Below are positions 11,407-24,577 of a stretch of 64,000 bases of DNA, one piece after another. Both the position numbers and the translations under genes were made by a program. The notes under the pieces were generated by a model, which saw only the letters and a list, made by a program, of their open reading frames with translations, was not told the origin of the DNA and made no database searches. Origin of the DNA: Heliopora coerulea (Eukaryota > Cnidaria > Anthozoa > Scleralcyonacea > Helioporidae). The stretch lies in assembly GCA_030142905.1 (NCBI GenBank), contig JASJOG010000014.1, forward strand, positions 558,001-622,000, read 5' to 3'. Within the stretch, counting starts at the first letter, position 1, and each line of letters starts with the position of its first letter.

Positions 11407-12360
11407 CTAAATCCACATTGACTTTCTAGGTAGAGGCCTTGCTCTAGGTGGCTGATCAGTCACATGAGCATCACTCTGGCAAATATCTTTCCCATTACCA
11501 CAAGTAGGGAGATACTTCTGTGGCTGGTACACATTTCGATGGCCTTTTCTTATGAAGAGGCGGTGTATGGACACATCCTTCAATTCTTGTGGAATTAGAC
11601 GTCTCTCCCAGAATACACAGAGTTCGGCTAGCTTCTTGATGGTAATGGGGCCTCCTGTCTTGTAGATTTCTGCCGGGATATCATCCGATCTTGGGGCTTT
11701 GCCTGACGCTAACCGAAAGATGGCTTTCTCCACTTCCTGTTCTTTTGGGGGACAGCCCATCGCATGGTTGATTTCAACCTGGTCAAGATGGTTGATAGCT
11801 TCGTCATTTACGGTGGAGGGTCTATTGAGGACAGCTTCAAAGTGTTCAGCCCATCTTTCAAGGATCTTAGCTTTGTCAGTGATGAGTGTTGTGCCGTTTG
11901 CACTGAGAAGAGAGGAGGAACCCGATGACTGTGGGCCATAAAATGCCCTGAGTGCATCGAAGAACCTGTTGGAGTGATGTCTGTCAGCATAGGACTGAAT
12001 CTCATCAGCTTTCCTGGCAAACCATGAGTCTTGCATGTGTCTCAATTTAGTTTGTACCATACGACGAAAGTTGTTGAAAGCCGTCTTCTTGGACATTGAA
12101 GTTGGGTCATTGATGAGAGCCCTGTGAAGTTGCTGTTTCTGTAGAAGTATGGTCTTAATTTCTTGATTGTTTTCATCAAACCAGTCTTGGTTCTTACTTG
12201 TCTTGGGACCAAATATCTCAAAGGGTGTTGAGTAAACACAGTCTTTGAAAGTCTCCCAGCTGTCATGTGCAACCTCGCCAACAGAATGGAACGTGGCAAG
12301 TTTGGCGTCAAGTTCTTTTACCAGGAGATTGATGGTATCATCAGACTTTAACTAGGAGAC
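11407..12360 (-). pseudogene. LINE D linker and RT fingers
   Basis: Frame 12096-11407 contains SYADRHHSNRFFDALRAFYG, ILERWAEHFEAVLNRPS, and ASGKAPRSDDIPAEIYK, the usual KAPGxDxIPAE fingers motif with Gly-Leu changed to Arg-Ser. Upstream (12311-12100) a second frame gives AHDSWETFKDCVYSTP and KNQDWFDENNQEI segments. Frameshifts near 12100 and 11450 break the ORF. Confidence 0.75.
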
Positions 12361-12700
12361 ATTGAGTCTCTTCGTGGTCTTTTTACGTTGGGGACGCCTC
12401 TTTGGCTTAATGCAGATGTTAAGTTTGGAGATGATGGATTTGGAGATTTATGGATTCGTTGGTGATTGTAGACCAATACGAATACGACATTCTTTTTGTA
12501 CTGGGAATCAGGTGTGCTAACGAACCCAGATTTATCGGCGGTCGTATAAACGTAGTCATTGGCGACAAATTCAAAGAACAGTATGCGAGCACCACTAATA
12601 ACCGACCACCACAAAGTCACTATCCTGAGTTTTTCAAGCTTTTAAGCCTTTGCCTGCTGAGGGCCAATGCCATTGGGCCACTTGCTCCAAGCTCAAAATT

Positions 12701-12736
12701 TTATGGGGCGCCGTTTTTAAAAACGGTGCCCCATAA
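12701..12736. repeat. 36-bp near-perfect palindrome
   Basis: TTATGGGGCGCCGTTTTTAA and its complement meet without a spacer. One position is mismatched (GGGGCG against GTGCCCC). It could be the fused ends of a small inverted-repeat element. Confidence 0.8.
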
Positions 12737-15050
12737 TTTCGAATTCTGATCGTTAATTAGCGACTTTGCACCTGTCAAAGCTCATGAGCACCTTTTTAAA
12801 ATTTTCTATTTCATTTTGAGTAATAAAAGAAAACAAAAACAAAGGACTAAAAATACTTGTTTCTACAGAAGTACCTCATATAGTTGTATACCGTTAGTCC
12901 CGATATACAATTATTATATAAAGAACTTGAGGTATATTTGAGAGGGCCGAGGGGAGACCCCGGAATAGAATTCGTCCAGGGCGAATTACCACCTAGGTAC
13001 GGCCCTGCTGAGAGTGCACTTTACCCAATCTATATAACACCTGACCATTTTACTGGTCAGAGAAAACCTTTGATTTAGAAAACGTAAAGCTCCAGTTAGC
13101 GACCCAGTAACTCGACTTGTATCAGCTTGTTTACTGGAAGCTTGAGATGCTCAATATAATAAAAAACTGTACAGCCGATGTGGAAACTGACCAGACCAAC
13201 TGATAACAAGTCATAATAAGAACTGAAGTGATATCTTCCATATCAGCATAACCACCAAATCACTTATGACAAGTGGCGTAGCCAAGGGAGGGGGCGTTCG
13301 GGGGGTTCCACTTCCCTATGGCTACAATGAAATTGAGTTTCCAGTTCAATGTGGAGTTCATGACCGTCACAAAACAATATCACAAGCTGGCTATTTTTGA
13401 TTTGCGAACTTGAAACCACTCACAGTGTTACCATAAATTTTTGATATTATCTGTAGTGCTGAAGTGAGGACGAGAATTTATGGGTTGCCGGCTATTGAAC
13501 AGACGTTAATCGCTGCGAATGTTGATTGTCTGACAAAGTGTGCTTTGTAGGCCATTGAGTATATTCTGCACCAGAACCAGCCGACCGTGATGCTCTTGTG
13601 CGGCGTGTCACTGACAATTTAGCGAGCATTACTGTTGACAATTTTACGGATAAGAATGTCACCAAAATTACCATTCTTTTTCTGCAGCAAAATGTTCTCT
13701 CTGATAATGTTTGATAGCATTACTATCAATTGCATTTATCCGTGAACGCCCTCAAGGGACTCGTATGTCCAGTTCTTCTTCACTGGGCCTGAACTGATAT
13801 TTTTAAACTATATGAACACTACAAGCCATATATTTTCGTACTTGTAGGCTTGTACTTGTAGGAAATTAATCTTCATAAACATCCAGATTTTCAAGTTTAC
13901 CCAGGTAAAACCAAATTAGACCTTTTTTTTTGAAGTTCGGTTAAATACCTGGAGACTGGAGGCCCGAAAATTGACTTTATATAAGTATAGATTAATTTAA
14001 GGCAACGAGGGAAATATGATTTATTCACCGAGGGCGTAGTCGGATTTAGATAAATCACATATCCCGGAGGGGCTTCAAAATAACTTGCTTATATTCCACA
14101 TTTTCGAGGTTGGTTTGAGAGACAATTGCAAAGAAATGCATTAGTTCTGAGGATCTTTCGGAATGCGTAACTAAAATGCTAAAATAATGCAATAGTGGTA
14201 CGAAAATCCGTCGTGGGATTTTGAAGAGGTATATTTAAATTGAAAAGGGATTAGTTTGGTATCCTAGAACTTAGTAAATATGAGTAGTGAGTCGGACAAA
14301 CACAAAACTAGTGTCGAATCAAATCCGACTGATTCGATAGCAAAGGTAGACGATAGCGTTCCTCAAGCTAGGTCATATGCCTTTAATACAAGCAAATGCT
14401 CACTTGTATTTAAAATGTGGGATGTTTCACGCGTGTTTATAAGACTTGTTAAAATGTGTATTGTTGAGGTGTACTTGGTGTTCCTTATTTTTTTTAAATT
14501 AGAAGGAAGATAAGAAGTGGGGCAGGGAATATTTCAGAGGAGTATATGGCGGGGAATATTAGTAGGGAATATAAATTCATTGTTGTACCATTGCTTTCTT
14601 TCATTATAGCCCCGCATTCCCCGTTTACTGATGGAAAGTGCCACCAGCCTTTAATACAGTTAATTGACAGGGGCTATTGAATATATTCGCCCCAAAAGAA
14701 CATAGGAAACTGAGCCATGTGGAATATAAGAAGATAGTACATTTTTGGCATGTGGAAAATTTGTAGTGGCACAAGCTCTTCGACAATGAAACGCCCCCCC
14801 TCCCAAGAAAGACTCTTGGCTACATTCCTGGTTATGACCTTTATTTTTACTTTCATGTGCGTTTGTAGCTGGTTTGATTTAAATGATTCCTCGTAAATGT
14901 GAAAAGAATTATATGTTTTTAAAATGCTTTTATATTTGTGAAAATATTTATAGAAGTTTTTTTTTTATTATTATTATTCACGTTTTTGATTGCAGTTTGC
15001 AAAAGGTGTTTTACCCAATTTCCTGTAAGAAAAGTAAAAAGAACTGTAGA
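12737..15050. other. intergenic, no gene recognised
   Basis: No coding motif seen. At 12890-13030 lies a dispersed repeat whose end, GGGCGAATTACCACCT, recurs at 50555-50580. At 13270-13300 a GTGGCGTAGCCA motif recurs at 46386 inside the gypsy element, so both are interspersed repeats. Confidence 0.5.
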
Positions 15051-15054
15051 TAGC

Positions 15055-15071
15055 TAGGTAGGTAGATAGAC

Positions 15072-15130
<59 letters not shown>

Positions 15131-15154
15131 CAGACAGATAGACAGACAGACAAG

Positions 15155-15217
<63 letters not shown>

Positions 15218-15625
15218 GTAGATAGACAGACAGATAGACAGACAGATAGACAGACAGATAGACAGGCAGGCAGACAGACAGAAAGACAGATATAAATATA
15301 GATAGAGATATACAGATTAGATATATAGATATATAGAGATATGAATATATAGATATCGAGATGTGGAGATGTAGAGATGTAGGTATGTAGATATGTAGGA
15401 ATGTAGGTATGTAAGTATGTAGATATGTAGGTACGTGGATATGTATATATGTAGAAATGTAGAAAAGTGGAAATGTCGAGATGTAGAGATGTAGAGACGT
15501 AGAGATGTAGATGTGTAGATATGTAGGTATGTAGATATGTAGATATTTAGATATTTAGATACGTAGATATTTAGATACGTAGATATTTGGATACGTAGAT
15601 ATGTAGATATGTAGATATATAGATA
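15055..15625. repeat. GATA/GACA microsatellite decaying into ATGTAG repeats
   Basis: About 250 bp of (GATA)n with (GACA) interruptions pass into about 300 bp of imperfect 6-8 bp units of the form GATATGTA. Confidence 0.95.
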
Positions 15626-16107
15626 TACGCAAACGTATACACATACAAGTAATGAAATATTTGAGGAAATATTAAGTTTTCATTTACAGAAAATTATTAG
15701 AAGTCGTTAACTGCTAAGTGCTTTAGGTGTATCCATACAATATATTGAATTTGGTGTCTTGGACAATTTTTCTGTCCACAATCTGTTTCAATTTGGATAA
15801 TTACCGTCGTACCCAGGAATGCCAGGGGACTAGACGGAATAGTATGCAATTCTGCATGTAACTTCTGCTTCTAGCCTGGAGTGGCCGAATGACCTAAAAT
15901 TGTAAATATTTGATGTAAGCACTTCCAATTTTTATATGGCACATGCCGTGATTCCTGAAATCACCAGGTTTCATATTTCAAGGTTTTCTGGAGTACAGCG
16001 GAGGCTTGAAGTCTCGAAGTTGATGATCAAAATCACTAAGCAATAAAGTTGACATTGAGCATGGCAGCCAAAGGTAGGGGGTTAAATATAGACAACGTGA
16101 TGACTTT

Positions 16108-16155
16108 GAAATTTATTGTCATCTTCAGGGATCCCTGAAGATGACAATAAATTTC
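16108..16155. repeat. 48-bp perfect palindrome
   Basis: Two 24-bp arms meet at GGGATCCC (16128-16135) with no spacer and no mismatch. The right arm contains CCTGAAGATGACAATAAATT. Confidence 0.9.
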
Positions 16156-16159
16156 CGCT

Positions 16160-19100
16160 GAGCGATTTTTAAAGCGGGGAGACAAAAATTACTGTAGACA
16201 AATCAATGATGGGGAAATAGGTCAAATTCCACTAGGCTCAATAAAGACATTTGTCCTGAAGTTTGATAAACCATTCGCTAAAGGGAAACCAAACTAAAGT
16301 CCCTTAATAAAGAGGGGTCTACTGCTTCCCCGTCCATTGCTTCACAGCTACGCGGCCCCTGTGCCCACACGTTTCTGGTCAGGTTGATGTCACTGTACAG
16401 ATGTGATTTCTGAGTAGGGGGATTGTGACTCAGTTTTGTTTCAATTGGGGTGACCAACAGAAAATCCACTCCCCAGAATTAGGGGTGCTAATTAATTTAC
16501 CAATCAAAATTGTGAAAGACAATGCAATGCCACAAGGGAGACAGCATTGATAGATTTCACAATGTGTGAAAAACTGACAATAACAGATCATTCTTGATGG
16601 AAATCAAAAGTAAATGATGTAAAGTAAGACATGACATTATGTTCTTATGCCCACAATTTCTTGAAAGGCATTTGGGTTAAAGACTACAGTTTAACAAACC
16701 CACTGCATTGCTGACTGGTTAGGGTAAGGGTTTGTGTTTGGGTTAGTGAGCTTAAGGTATGGTCAATGTCATATTTGGGTCAGATAAACTGCAGTTGTTG
16801 CCTGGTGGGAAGTACAGTTACAGAAGAAAGGGCCAGGCATGATGGGAATTTGCCTTCCAGGGAAAATTTTCCACCACTCATTTTGTCCTCTCAAACTGTC
16901 CTTATCTTAGTTACAGTTTATACATGGAAAATGCATGAAGAATGAAAAGTTCAGGAAGTTATAACACTGTTCTATGATAGTTTATGAAAATCATGAAACT
17001 CAATATTCCATTGTGTTAATAGTTTTAATATTCACCTTTAATTTTGCAACTTTTGCCAGATGTTTCGTCTTTATAGAAATTCTGTTGACCCATGTTTGTC
17101 CCCACCCCAAGACTAGGACATCTAGTGCCAGCACTGGGAAAGTATGATTTGGTAGCTCAAGGCCAATGTCACATAGTTGACACTAGATACTTTTTGTTGT
17201 AGCTGGAATTATGCATATCTGTTTGTGCCAGTTCCATGCACAATATAAAATCCTAGAATGTTTGCACCTTTGGTCATCTCTGTGTGGCCTTTGATGCTTG
17301 GCACTGCTGGCAAATTTGGTGGTTGTGAGTCTGGACCAGGGAAGCATCCTCTACCAAAACTGTATTTTGGTAATTTGGTTATCATAGTTGGTTTTCTTTG
17401 CATGTCTGTACCGTGTTCTGGGAACTGGATACCATGTGTTAAAATGCACATACACACGAGAACAAATTAAAACTAGATGATAGCTTGATACAATAATGTG
17501 GCTGAATTAAGGATGGATAAAATAGTGTCAATAGTAAGTTCTTTTTTAATTATTGTGGATTTCGGTTACTGTATATGTTAGAATACTGTAAGTTAAAATA
17601 TAAAATAGATGTTTATAACTCTTTCCTGTACAGGGCTTAGCCAGTGTAAATAACAGAAATTAGATAACCAATCTGTAGCATAGAAATGAGTTCAATGAGA
17701 TATACCATTCATGACTCTTCTACAGAGGTCTTGTTTTGACTAGTCAAATAGTCTTGCATTGGTCAGAGTAAAAAATTATGATAGAAGACATATCTGAGCA
17801 GATCAATAAAGCAAAATATTCAGTTGTTTTGCATAGCAACAACTATGGAATGCAGAGTGGAGGCCAACTCCAAAATGAATCATTATTTAAAATTTCAAAC
17901 CATAAAGTCAAGGAGCAGGGGTTACCAAAACAGCAATGTTATGGTTGGGTTCGTTAAAAGCTGTCAAAAGTGCTTTGGAAATTTTTAAAAACCAGACCCT
18001 CAGATAGATCAAGAAATGCATTAAGACTCAACTTAAGATTGGAAAAAATTGATACATTTAGCCTGCCTCTTTAAAACTGGACTACATTTATATATGCATA
18101 TTCTGGTCCATGTGTGCTAGCTGCTTAGACTTTATGTACTATGAATATTTGAACTTCATGTTGCATGTTCATAAATGATGTACAATATGTACACTCAAAA
18201 CAGAATAACAGAAGAAACAATCGACCAGAAGTCCATGTTAGTACCTTTCATGCCTTCATCCTCGTATTTTTGACTTAATCTACCACCATTGTCCTGGTGA
18301 GCATCCTCAAAACCTGTTCAAGTTGTTGCATAAACACTATTACCTTTCTAAGAAAAACAGTGGCACATCATTACATTTGGTACATGGACAGTGACTACAA
18401 CAGCTTATGGTCAAGTCTTGCAAAATTTTACTGTACAGATATGCTTGCTAGGAATGTTGCAGCTGAGAAAAAAATGAGGAGGGAATTATAATAGAGTCAC
18501 ACATCAGCATTGACTGAATATTCTGTGATATAACATAACTAAATGGTTAATTTACATACAAAATGAACTGTGATGATCTTTCTATAAATTTCAGATGATC
18601 ACATGGGAAAACATTGAATGAAAGCATTGCTCATGGCATTGCCTTTAAAATTAGCATTTTACTCTAAAGGTACAATAATTGATGAATATTCACTTTCTTT
18701 TTGTAGTTTCCAATTTCTCCTGTTTGTTGTAGACTGCAAGAGGTCTTGAGATACAGTATGTTAAAGACAGAAGTTTTAAAATTAGTCATTCCCTGTGCTA
18801 GGGCTCAGTGTCCTTGAGCAACACTTGACTAAGTTTACTTTTCCACAAGTGAACATGCCTTATTCATGCCAACTATGCCTAGTTTGTCTGTGTGAAGTCT
18901 TGAATAAATTACCTGCATACTGCATTGGCATAGTGAGGGACATAACAAGGTTGTACCAAGGGGTAATGTCAGGGAAAGTTTTATGATAAAATATTTAAAA
19001 AATATGAAAATATTGCCAAAAAGGCCTTCAAAATATTACCCTTCTGATAGAATCAGGTCATCAATGGCATCATTTTTGCCACTTATCAAATTGGAAATTG

Positions 19101-20280
19101 GTGATGCTGACACCATAAATTAATTTTGAATTGGGTGATGATTTTGCTCATTATGCTACTGAATGGTATAGTTTTTATTGACTCAATATCTTTGCTTTTG
19201 ATCAAAAACAGTAATTCCACTCCGATTCTTAGCAATTTTGATACCAAGGTCTAAATCCTATACCTGGTCATTTAATCTGAAATCCGGCAGGCCTCTATAG
19301 GAAAAACATTACCACATTGGGATTCTAGTAGGATTTTGGACCAAAACCCTTACTAACGGTAATAGGAATTCCTGTCAATGCCATTCATGAAATTCATGTA
19401 ATATCGTTGTGTGGGTAATTCCTACACTGTTGTGAAAATGGAGTATCTTTGTCTTAGAAACTGTTCTGCCACAACTGAATTGCATAACTGTACCACAATT
19501 CATCATGGTTTGTCTCTTTGTCAAACTTAGGTCTCTAGGTCTAAGTTTAGGTCCCCTTTCAATCATCTGGCTTTCTTGCTTTCTTGCGAAAATCTTCTCA
19601 AGAATACTATGGCTACCTTGAACTACCAGCTACCTGCACTGTCGTTCTACATGTAAGTGATAAAGATGATGGAAAAAAAACTGTCATGCCATGGGTCTAC
19701 CTGGAAACTCCAGAGGATGGGGGGGGGACATGATTCCTTCCAACTTAGCCCAGACACTTCAAAATCTCTAGTCAATCCCGCAGATTAATGAGCGTATCGT
19801 GCCATTCCCAACACCTTCGGGAGGCAGATTGCTATCCCATACACATGATCCCGATTGCACGTTCAGGGACGGTGGAGCCTGGGGCCATGGAGTTGTAGCG
19901 CCAACCCTCTCCCAACTTTTTTCCAAATATAACTTTGAAACAACTACGATTTAGAACACTTGTTGATTGTAAAATTTCCCGAGGAGGCATACAAAATGTT
20001 GTATTTTTATCCGAAGCCTCCTACCCGAAATGCTGCTCCACAGTCCCTGGCGTCAACATTCATCATTTTTCACGCTGCATGCGCTCTCTTCATTGCCCCA
20101 AAATGTTGGGAAGAGGTTGGAATGTGCCCATTTGTGGAATCTAAGTTGGATTGTCTATAGAATTTACACGTTCAGTCAAATTCGAGAGTTAATTTTAAAA
20201 TTTTTACGCCAAGGACAATAGTTGCCCATAACATTTTCCCGTAATTTGGCTATTTTAGGCCTTTGTCTTAGCCTGAGTAA
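16160..20280. other. long stretch without recognisable genes
   Basis: No conserved motif, splice-consistent exon chain or repeat family recognised. Open frames here are all short and motif-free. Confidence 0.5.
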
Positions 20281-20284
20281 AATT

Positions 20285-20352
20285 TTTGAAACAGCTCGTG
20301 AGATATAGGGGGCAAGGGAGGTTGAGCCCCCACTTTTGAAGTTAAGGAGCAA
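20285..20352 (-). repeat. dispersed repeat, partner at 53931-54003
   Basis: The reverse complement of this stretch (AAAGTGGGGGCTCAA...CTTGCCC...TATATCTC) matches 53931-54003 with some mismatches. Confidence 0.6.
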
Positions 20353-20859
20353 ACCCCCCAACTTTATGTCAAAAATTGCAACATTTGTACTTTAATTGTT
20401 AGTGAATCTTGACATCTGGACGAAATTTGGTGTAACATCAAGTGGAAAAAGTGGCAGAAGAAACTGTAATAATTTATTAAGAAAACTAAACTTGTAGTGA
20501 GGCAACCGAAAACATGTCAAGACATGTTCACCCTTACAAGATTTTTTGGAAAGATATCTTGCGAAAACCACATGCACGTTATTTGCCTTCTGTGTGCTGG
20601 GTTACATCCTTGTGCCATTTGCCCTCCTCCCCCACTTTTTGGGAGCTGTCTCCGCTCTTCTCAAATACGATAAATAGTACAACTTCCGATCCTATGGGAG
20701 GCAACAAGTTTTAATGAAACAATTTCTTTTAGGTCTATGCAAGGACCACAAAGACTAACGACAGGAATTAAAATTTTACAATCGCAATATAAAGATAAGA
20801 GCCCAACTCAAGATTCTTAAATGTATCGCCATAGTAAAGGAGGCAAGACGAAAAGTTTT

Positions 20860-22760
20860 AAAACATGTTTACTAACGTTTCGTTGCGGTGTGCAACATCT
20901 TCCGAGTATAGAGCTACAAAAGTGAGGAAAAACTATGTATGTGGATCTATATTTACTGAAATAATTAGATGGCTAGCCGATAGAAAACTAGGTGACCTGA
21001 CAGGAAGTGACAGGCATACAGAAGAGGAAAGTATTAGAGTAGAGAAAGAGGCATTGTATTTAGAAATAAGTAAACTCTCACAATTGAGGAGTTTAAAGTT
21101 AGACGAAGACCGGTAGGAACAAATGATGGAAAATCGTTGGGAGAAATGGCGTGTATAGTCTGGCGAGTATGAGCCTTGATACTAGAAGTTGGAAACAAAG
21201 TGGTTGCTCGTTTCTTACCCGTCAAAGGCGAGACCCCCATGTGTTCTGAGATTCGCGTCAGGAGCGGATCCAAGGGGTTTAAATCCCCCCTTGAGTCACA
21301 AAACAATGTGGGGATTCCTCGCCATAATCTCCATGTTTACATAAACTTGACTTGCATCTTTTTTTTCTTTAATTGTGTACCTCATATAAGTGATAAAGGA
21401 ACCACCATCCTTTAAAAAGCTAAAATAACCGAAGACCTGGTTGACCAACCCATCTTCTCATTAACCTGGAACCCCAACTGGCCTGGTTAACCCTCACCTT
21501 TCACAAAATCTTAGATCTGCCCATGCATGTATGTAAGTGGCGCCGTGTTTGGCCCAAATACCATGCCTCACAGCATTGACACGTATATTTATAGACAACA
21601 CGCGACCTCAATAACATGGGGTCCGATCCTTAAAAGGAAAGAATCTGGACAACCGTCTTGCAGATTGAAAAATAAAACGCATAGAAACTTGTGGGAAAGC
21701 AGACGAGCATAGTTTAGAGACCTGTGTTCGGATCTGTGGAGCATACGATTCTGTAAAAGGTAGCTTAAAATAAATGATATTTTTCGGAGGAGAATCAAAA
21801 TCTTTTGTGGGGGGACAAAACAGACGGTCGAGAAAAATACGGGTGCAGCGATCAAGAAAAACCTCATCATAACCATTACTAAGCAGGAATTTCTTAAGTT
21901 TAAGAACTTCAGCGTGAAAGTGGTGAAAGGAAGAGCATATTTTAAAGTAGCGATCAAGTAGAGTACAGTGGTTCCTCGATTATCCGTACCTCGGTTATCC
22001 AAACCTCGATTATCCAAACGCCATTTGAGTTCAGAAAAAAAGTTAATTGAACATGTTTCATTCATCCCGAACGAAATCGCCACACTTGAACATGCAAATA
22101 ATCAATTTAACATTACATTTTGAAGTCGCTACGTTTTTCCGAAGAATTAAATCCAGTTGAAGTGATATGCAGACACGTTGATGATATACAGACACTGCGC
22201 AAAATGTTGTGTTCCAGTCGTGTATTGCTGGTTCACAACCGTTTTCACGTCCGTATACACCTGTTACACAGACTTAACAGACCAATAACAGTCTGTATAC
22301 CAAACATTTTGCACAGCGATTATAAACTTAAGGCTTTGAGTAAAATTCGACTATCCGGTATTTTGGCTTATCCGAACGGTTTTTCAAATCGCCGTGTACA
22401 AGGCGTTCGGATAAACGAGGAACTACTGTATAGACAAGACTACGCTTATACGATAACGGAACAAAACTATCAAAATTATTAAACAGACCAGTGAAAGTTG
22501 GTTTCCCGATAAACCGAAGTAGAAAAACCAAGCAGAACGATCAATCAAAGTGTCCAAAAGAAGAAGTGTAGAATCAGTTTCTACCGTATTAGTAAACGTA
22601 ATATTGGGATGCTGTGACTTGAGATAATCTAGAAAAGGACGAACATGATTACGAATGCGAAAAATAAAACAATCATCAATATAAAGACGAAAGAAAAGAG
22701 GTTCAAATTCTAGAGGGCAGATGGTTAACCGACTACGTTCGTGGAAAGCCCGTGAAGACA
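20860..22760 (-). mobile_element. Penelope-like element 4 (relic)
   Basis: Minus-strand remnant of a Penelope-like retroelement. It holds the RT catalytic segment FRLYIDDCFIF (near 22680) followed by FLDYLKSQHPNITFT and PTFTGLFNNFDSFVPLSYKR (after a gap), then, beyond an inserted Tigger-like MITE at 21966-22428, VPPQKILILLRKI. The GIY-YIG nuclease starts at YKYTCQCCEAWYLGQTRR (about 21590-21530) and resumes after about 240 bp of foreign sequence (21270-21510) with ISEHMGVSPLTGKKRATT (about 21245-21190). PLEs combine RT with GIY-YIG. Many stops: dead copy. Confidence 0.75.
21966..22428. mobile_element. Tigger/pogo-like MITE with TA target duplication
   Basis: Terminal inverted repeats CAGTGGTTCCTCGATTATCC and CAGTAGTTCCTCGTTTATCC (right end, inverted) are flanked by TA at 21964-21965 and 22429-22430. 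The interior is 463 bp with no ORF of note. It interrupts Penelope-like element 4, whose reading frame continues on both sides. Confidence 0.85.
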
Positions 22761-23154
22761 TTGGCAAATAAAAAAAAAACAAGCGGGGAGGCCATGGTGT
22801 GGCGCTTTCCGCCCGGAAAATCAATAGCCAAGAAAATTTTACTATGTTGAGGTGCATGAAATTCCAAGGCTACCATTGGGGGGGGGGGGGTGTTGTCCAA
22901 TAAAACATGCGCTTTAAACGAAGTTGAATAAACGATGTGTAAAAACCGTAAAGTTAAAGTTAATAGTGGAGATTCTGCCCTAGTGGCCCTCGCTAAGATT
23001 AAAAATACAAATTTAAAATTTACATTTTATAATATTAATATCGGATAATTATTAATTAATGACATCATATAGGATATTCATATAATACAAACATTTACAA
23101 AGATAAAAATAGTTAAATCAATAAAACATAATACGTTCAGTGAGAGATTTGGTT

Positions 23155-23436
23155 CTATTTAATGATATCAAAGTAACCGTATATTCTTTGACCATCAAGA
23201 TGAGAGTTATATAAGTTTCTCATGAAACATTTTAAAATCTGACTTGTCTTAAGATTTGGTTTCAGATTATTCCAGTCTTTAATAGTCCTTAGACTAAATG
23301 TGCGGCCGTGTGTAGTATGTGAAACATCAAGGGCAATCGGTGTGAATAAAGACCGTAAGGCCGAGCTACTGTGCTGGAATTCAGTTGCAACCATACATGA
23401 TTGAGCCACGTCTTTATGTTTTAAGTAATGAGACAC
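23155..23436 (-). pseudogene. possible retroelement C-terminus
   Basis: A 93-codon minus-strand frame contains SHTTHGRTFSLRTIKDWNNL, which resembles the conserved (R/K)xFSxRxxxxWNxL tail that closes many CR1/DIRS-type polymerases. No RT core is seen upstream on the same strand. Could be coincidence. Confidence 0.3.
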
Positions 23437-24275
23437 AATATGAGCGTCTGAAATACATTGGATTTACATGGCGAGCCGTTTTAAATCTCTGACCATCCGA
23501 GCATAAATATTATATATTACGTTATGTATATCCATTTTGTCGTGACTTAATTACAATGTCAGCTTCTCGTTATGCTATAATTCTTACGTTTGCACCTGCA
23601 AATCTTTCCCATCGTCCGTCGGCGTTTAATTCACCTTCTCCTGTCACGTAATCAGAATTGGAAAAAGTTAAGTCGCGAAGCAAAACCACATCCTGCTTCA
23701 AGTAAAACATATACGGCCCGAATAATATACATCATAATTTATGGGTTTGACGGAGCAGCGGCGCCGAACGTTTCCAGTTTTAATGGGTTCCCTGACAGCA
23801 CGACTATATTCCAAACCCAACGCAGATGTCATGGAACCTATAACACACACTAGGACTGATTATATATTAACCGAATGTGAGGTTTGTACGGAGCAGTATT
23901 TGCCTTGGGGTTTTCGTACTGACCGAGCGACGGATGAGCGAGGCCTGTTCTGAAAAACCCGAAGGCAAATACTTTCCCGTACATACCGAACCAACGAGGT
24001 TTTTAATAGGAATTTATTATATTGCTTTTGGTTCCTTTTTTCATTGCTTTTAACTAAGCTTTGTGTTCGTGAGTTAGGGCTTAAGTTTACTTTCTTGTTT
24101 TTACCTATTATTTCTTGTGTTTTGCATCTACTCATCTAGTTTCAGCTCAAAATTATCACTGAGAACGTTTGACTTCTTTTTTTCGTAGTTTGTTGTTATA
24201 AATCTTTTGTAAAACATACCTGAATCTGGTTTGTTTGTCTTCAAATCTTCTTGGAAATTTTGCCGCCAAAACTGG

Positions 24276-24346
24276 CCGGTCTGTACGAAAAACATATTGC
24301 ACGGCTAGGCAGCCAATCAAAGTGCGTTATTTTGCGTACAGACCGG
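24276..24346. repeat. short inverted repeat (16-bp arms)
   Basis: CCGGTCTGTACGAAAA at 24276-24291 is mirrored by TTTTGCGTACAGACCGG ending at 24346, with one mismatch and about 40 bp between. It is related to GTTTGTACGGAG-type repeats at 23880 and 39060. Confidence 0.65.
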
Positions 24347-24544
24347 ATAGCGAGCTCAGCCATATAACATATTTTGTTATTGGAAACTTGACCTCTAACT
24401 CGAAAGTCTCGGTGACCAATGGTGGATCAACGGCTTTAACCCTATTAAGAGTTGGGGTAGGAAAATGCCCGCATTGATTTTAACCGTTGATATCCCTAAA
24501 ACGATGTGACTTATCTTGCTGAAATTTTATGACTTTTCTTGCAG

Positions 24545-24577
24545 ACATGGCTTCATCGATTCAAACAAGCAGCAAAG
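24545..24577 (+). CDS. NIT2: NIT2-like exon 1 (candidate start)
   Basis: ATG at 24547 opens ten codons ([10 protein letters not shown]) and leaves one base, which is the phase exon 2 needs. A pyrimidine-rich tract and CAG end at 24544, so this would be a coding exon after a 5' UTR intron. The donor GTTACC is weak. Chosen because phase, length and position fit; no other upstream ATG fits as well. Confidence 0.5.

Larger units (their letters stand above)
10030..12430 (-). mobile_element. LINE D, endonuclease-RT type, 5'-truncated
   Basis: A second and unrelated non-LTR element on the minus strand. It begins in the linker before the RT (about 12430, with a basic PKRRPQRKKTTKRLN segment), runs through an RT in two frames and ends in a C2H2 finger at 10090-10030. 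The apurinic endonuclease domain expected upstream is absent, so it is 5'-truncated. RTE- or CR1-like affiliation is plausible but not resolved. Confidence 0.8.

Noticed and set aside
20870..20910. Minus-strand GTTGC...GCAACGAAACGTTAGTA as hammerhead
   Set aside because: Stem II is good but the core reads CGGAAGA and the flanks do not pair into stem I.
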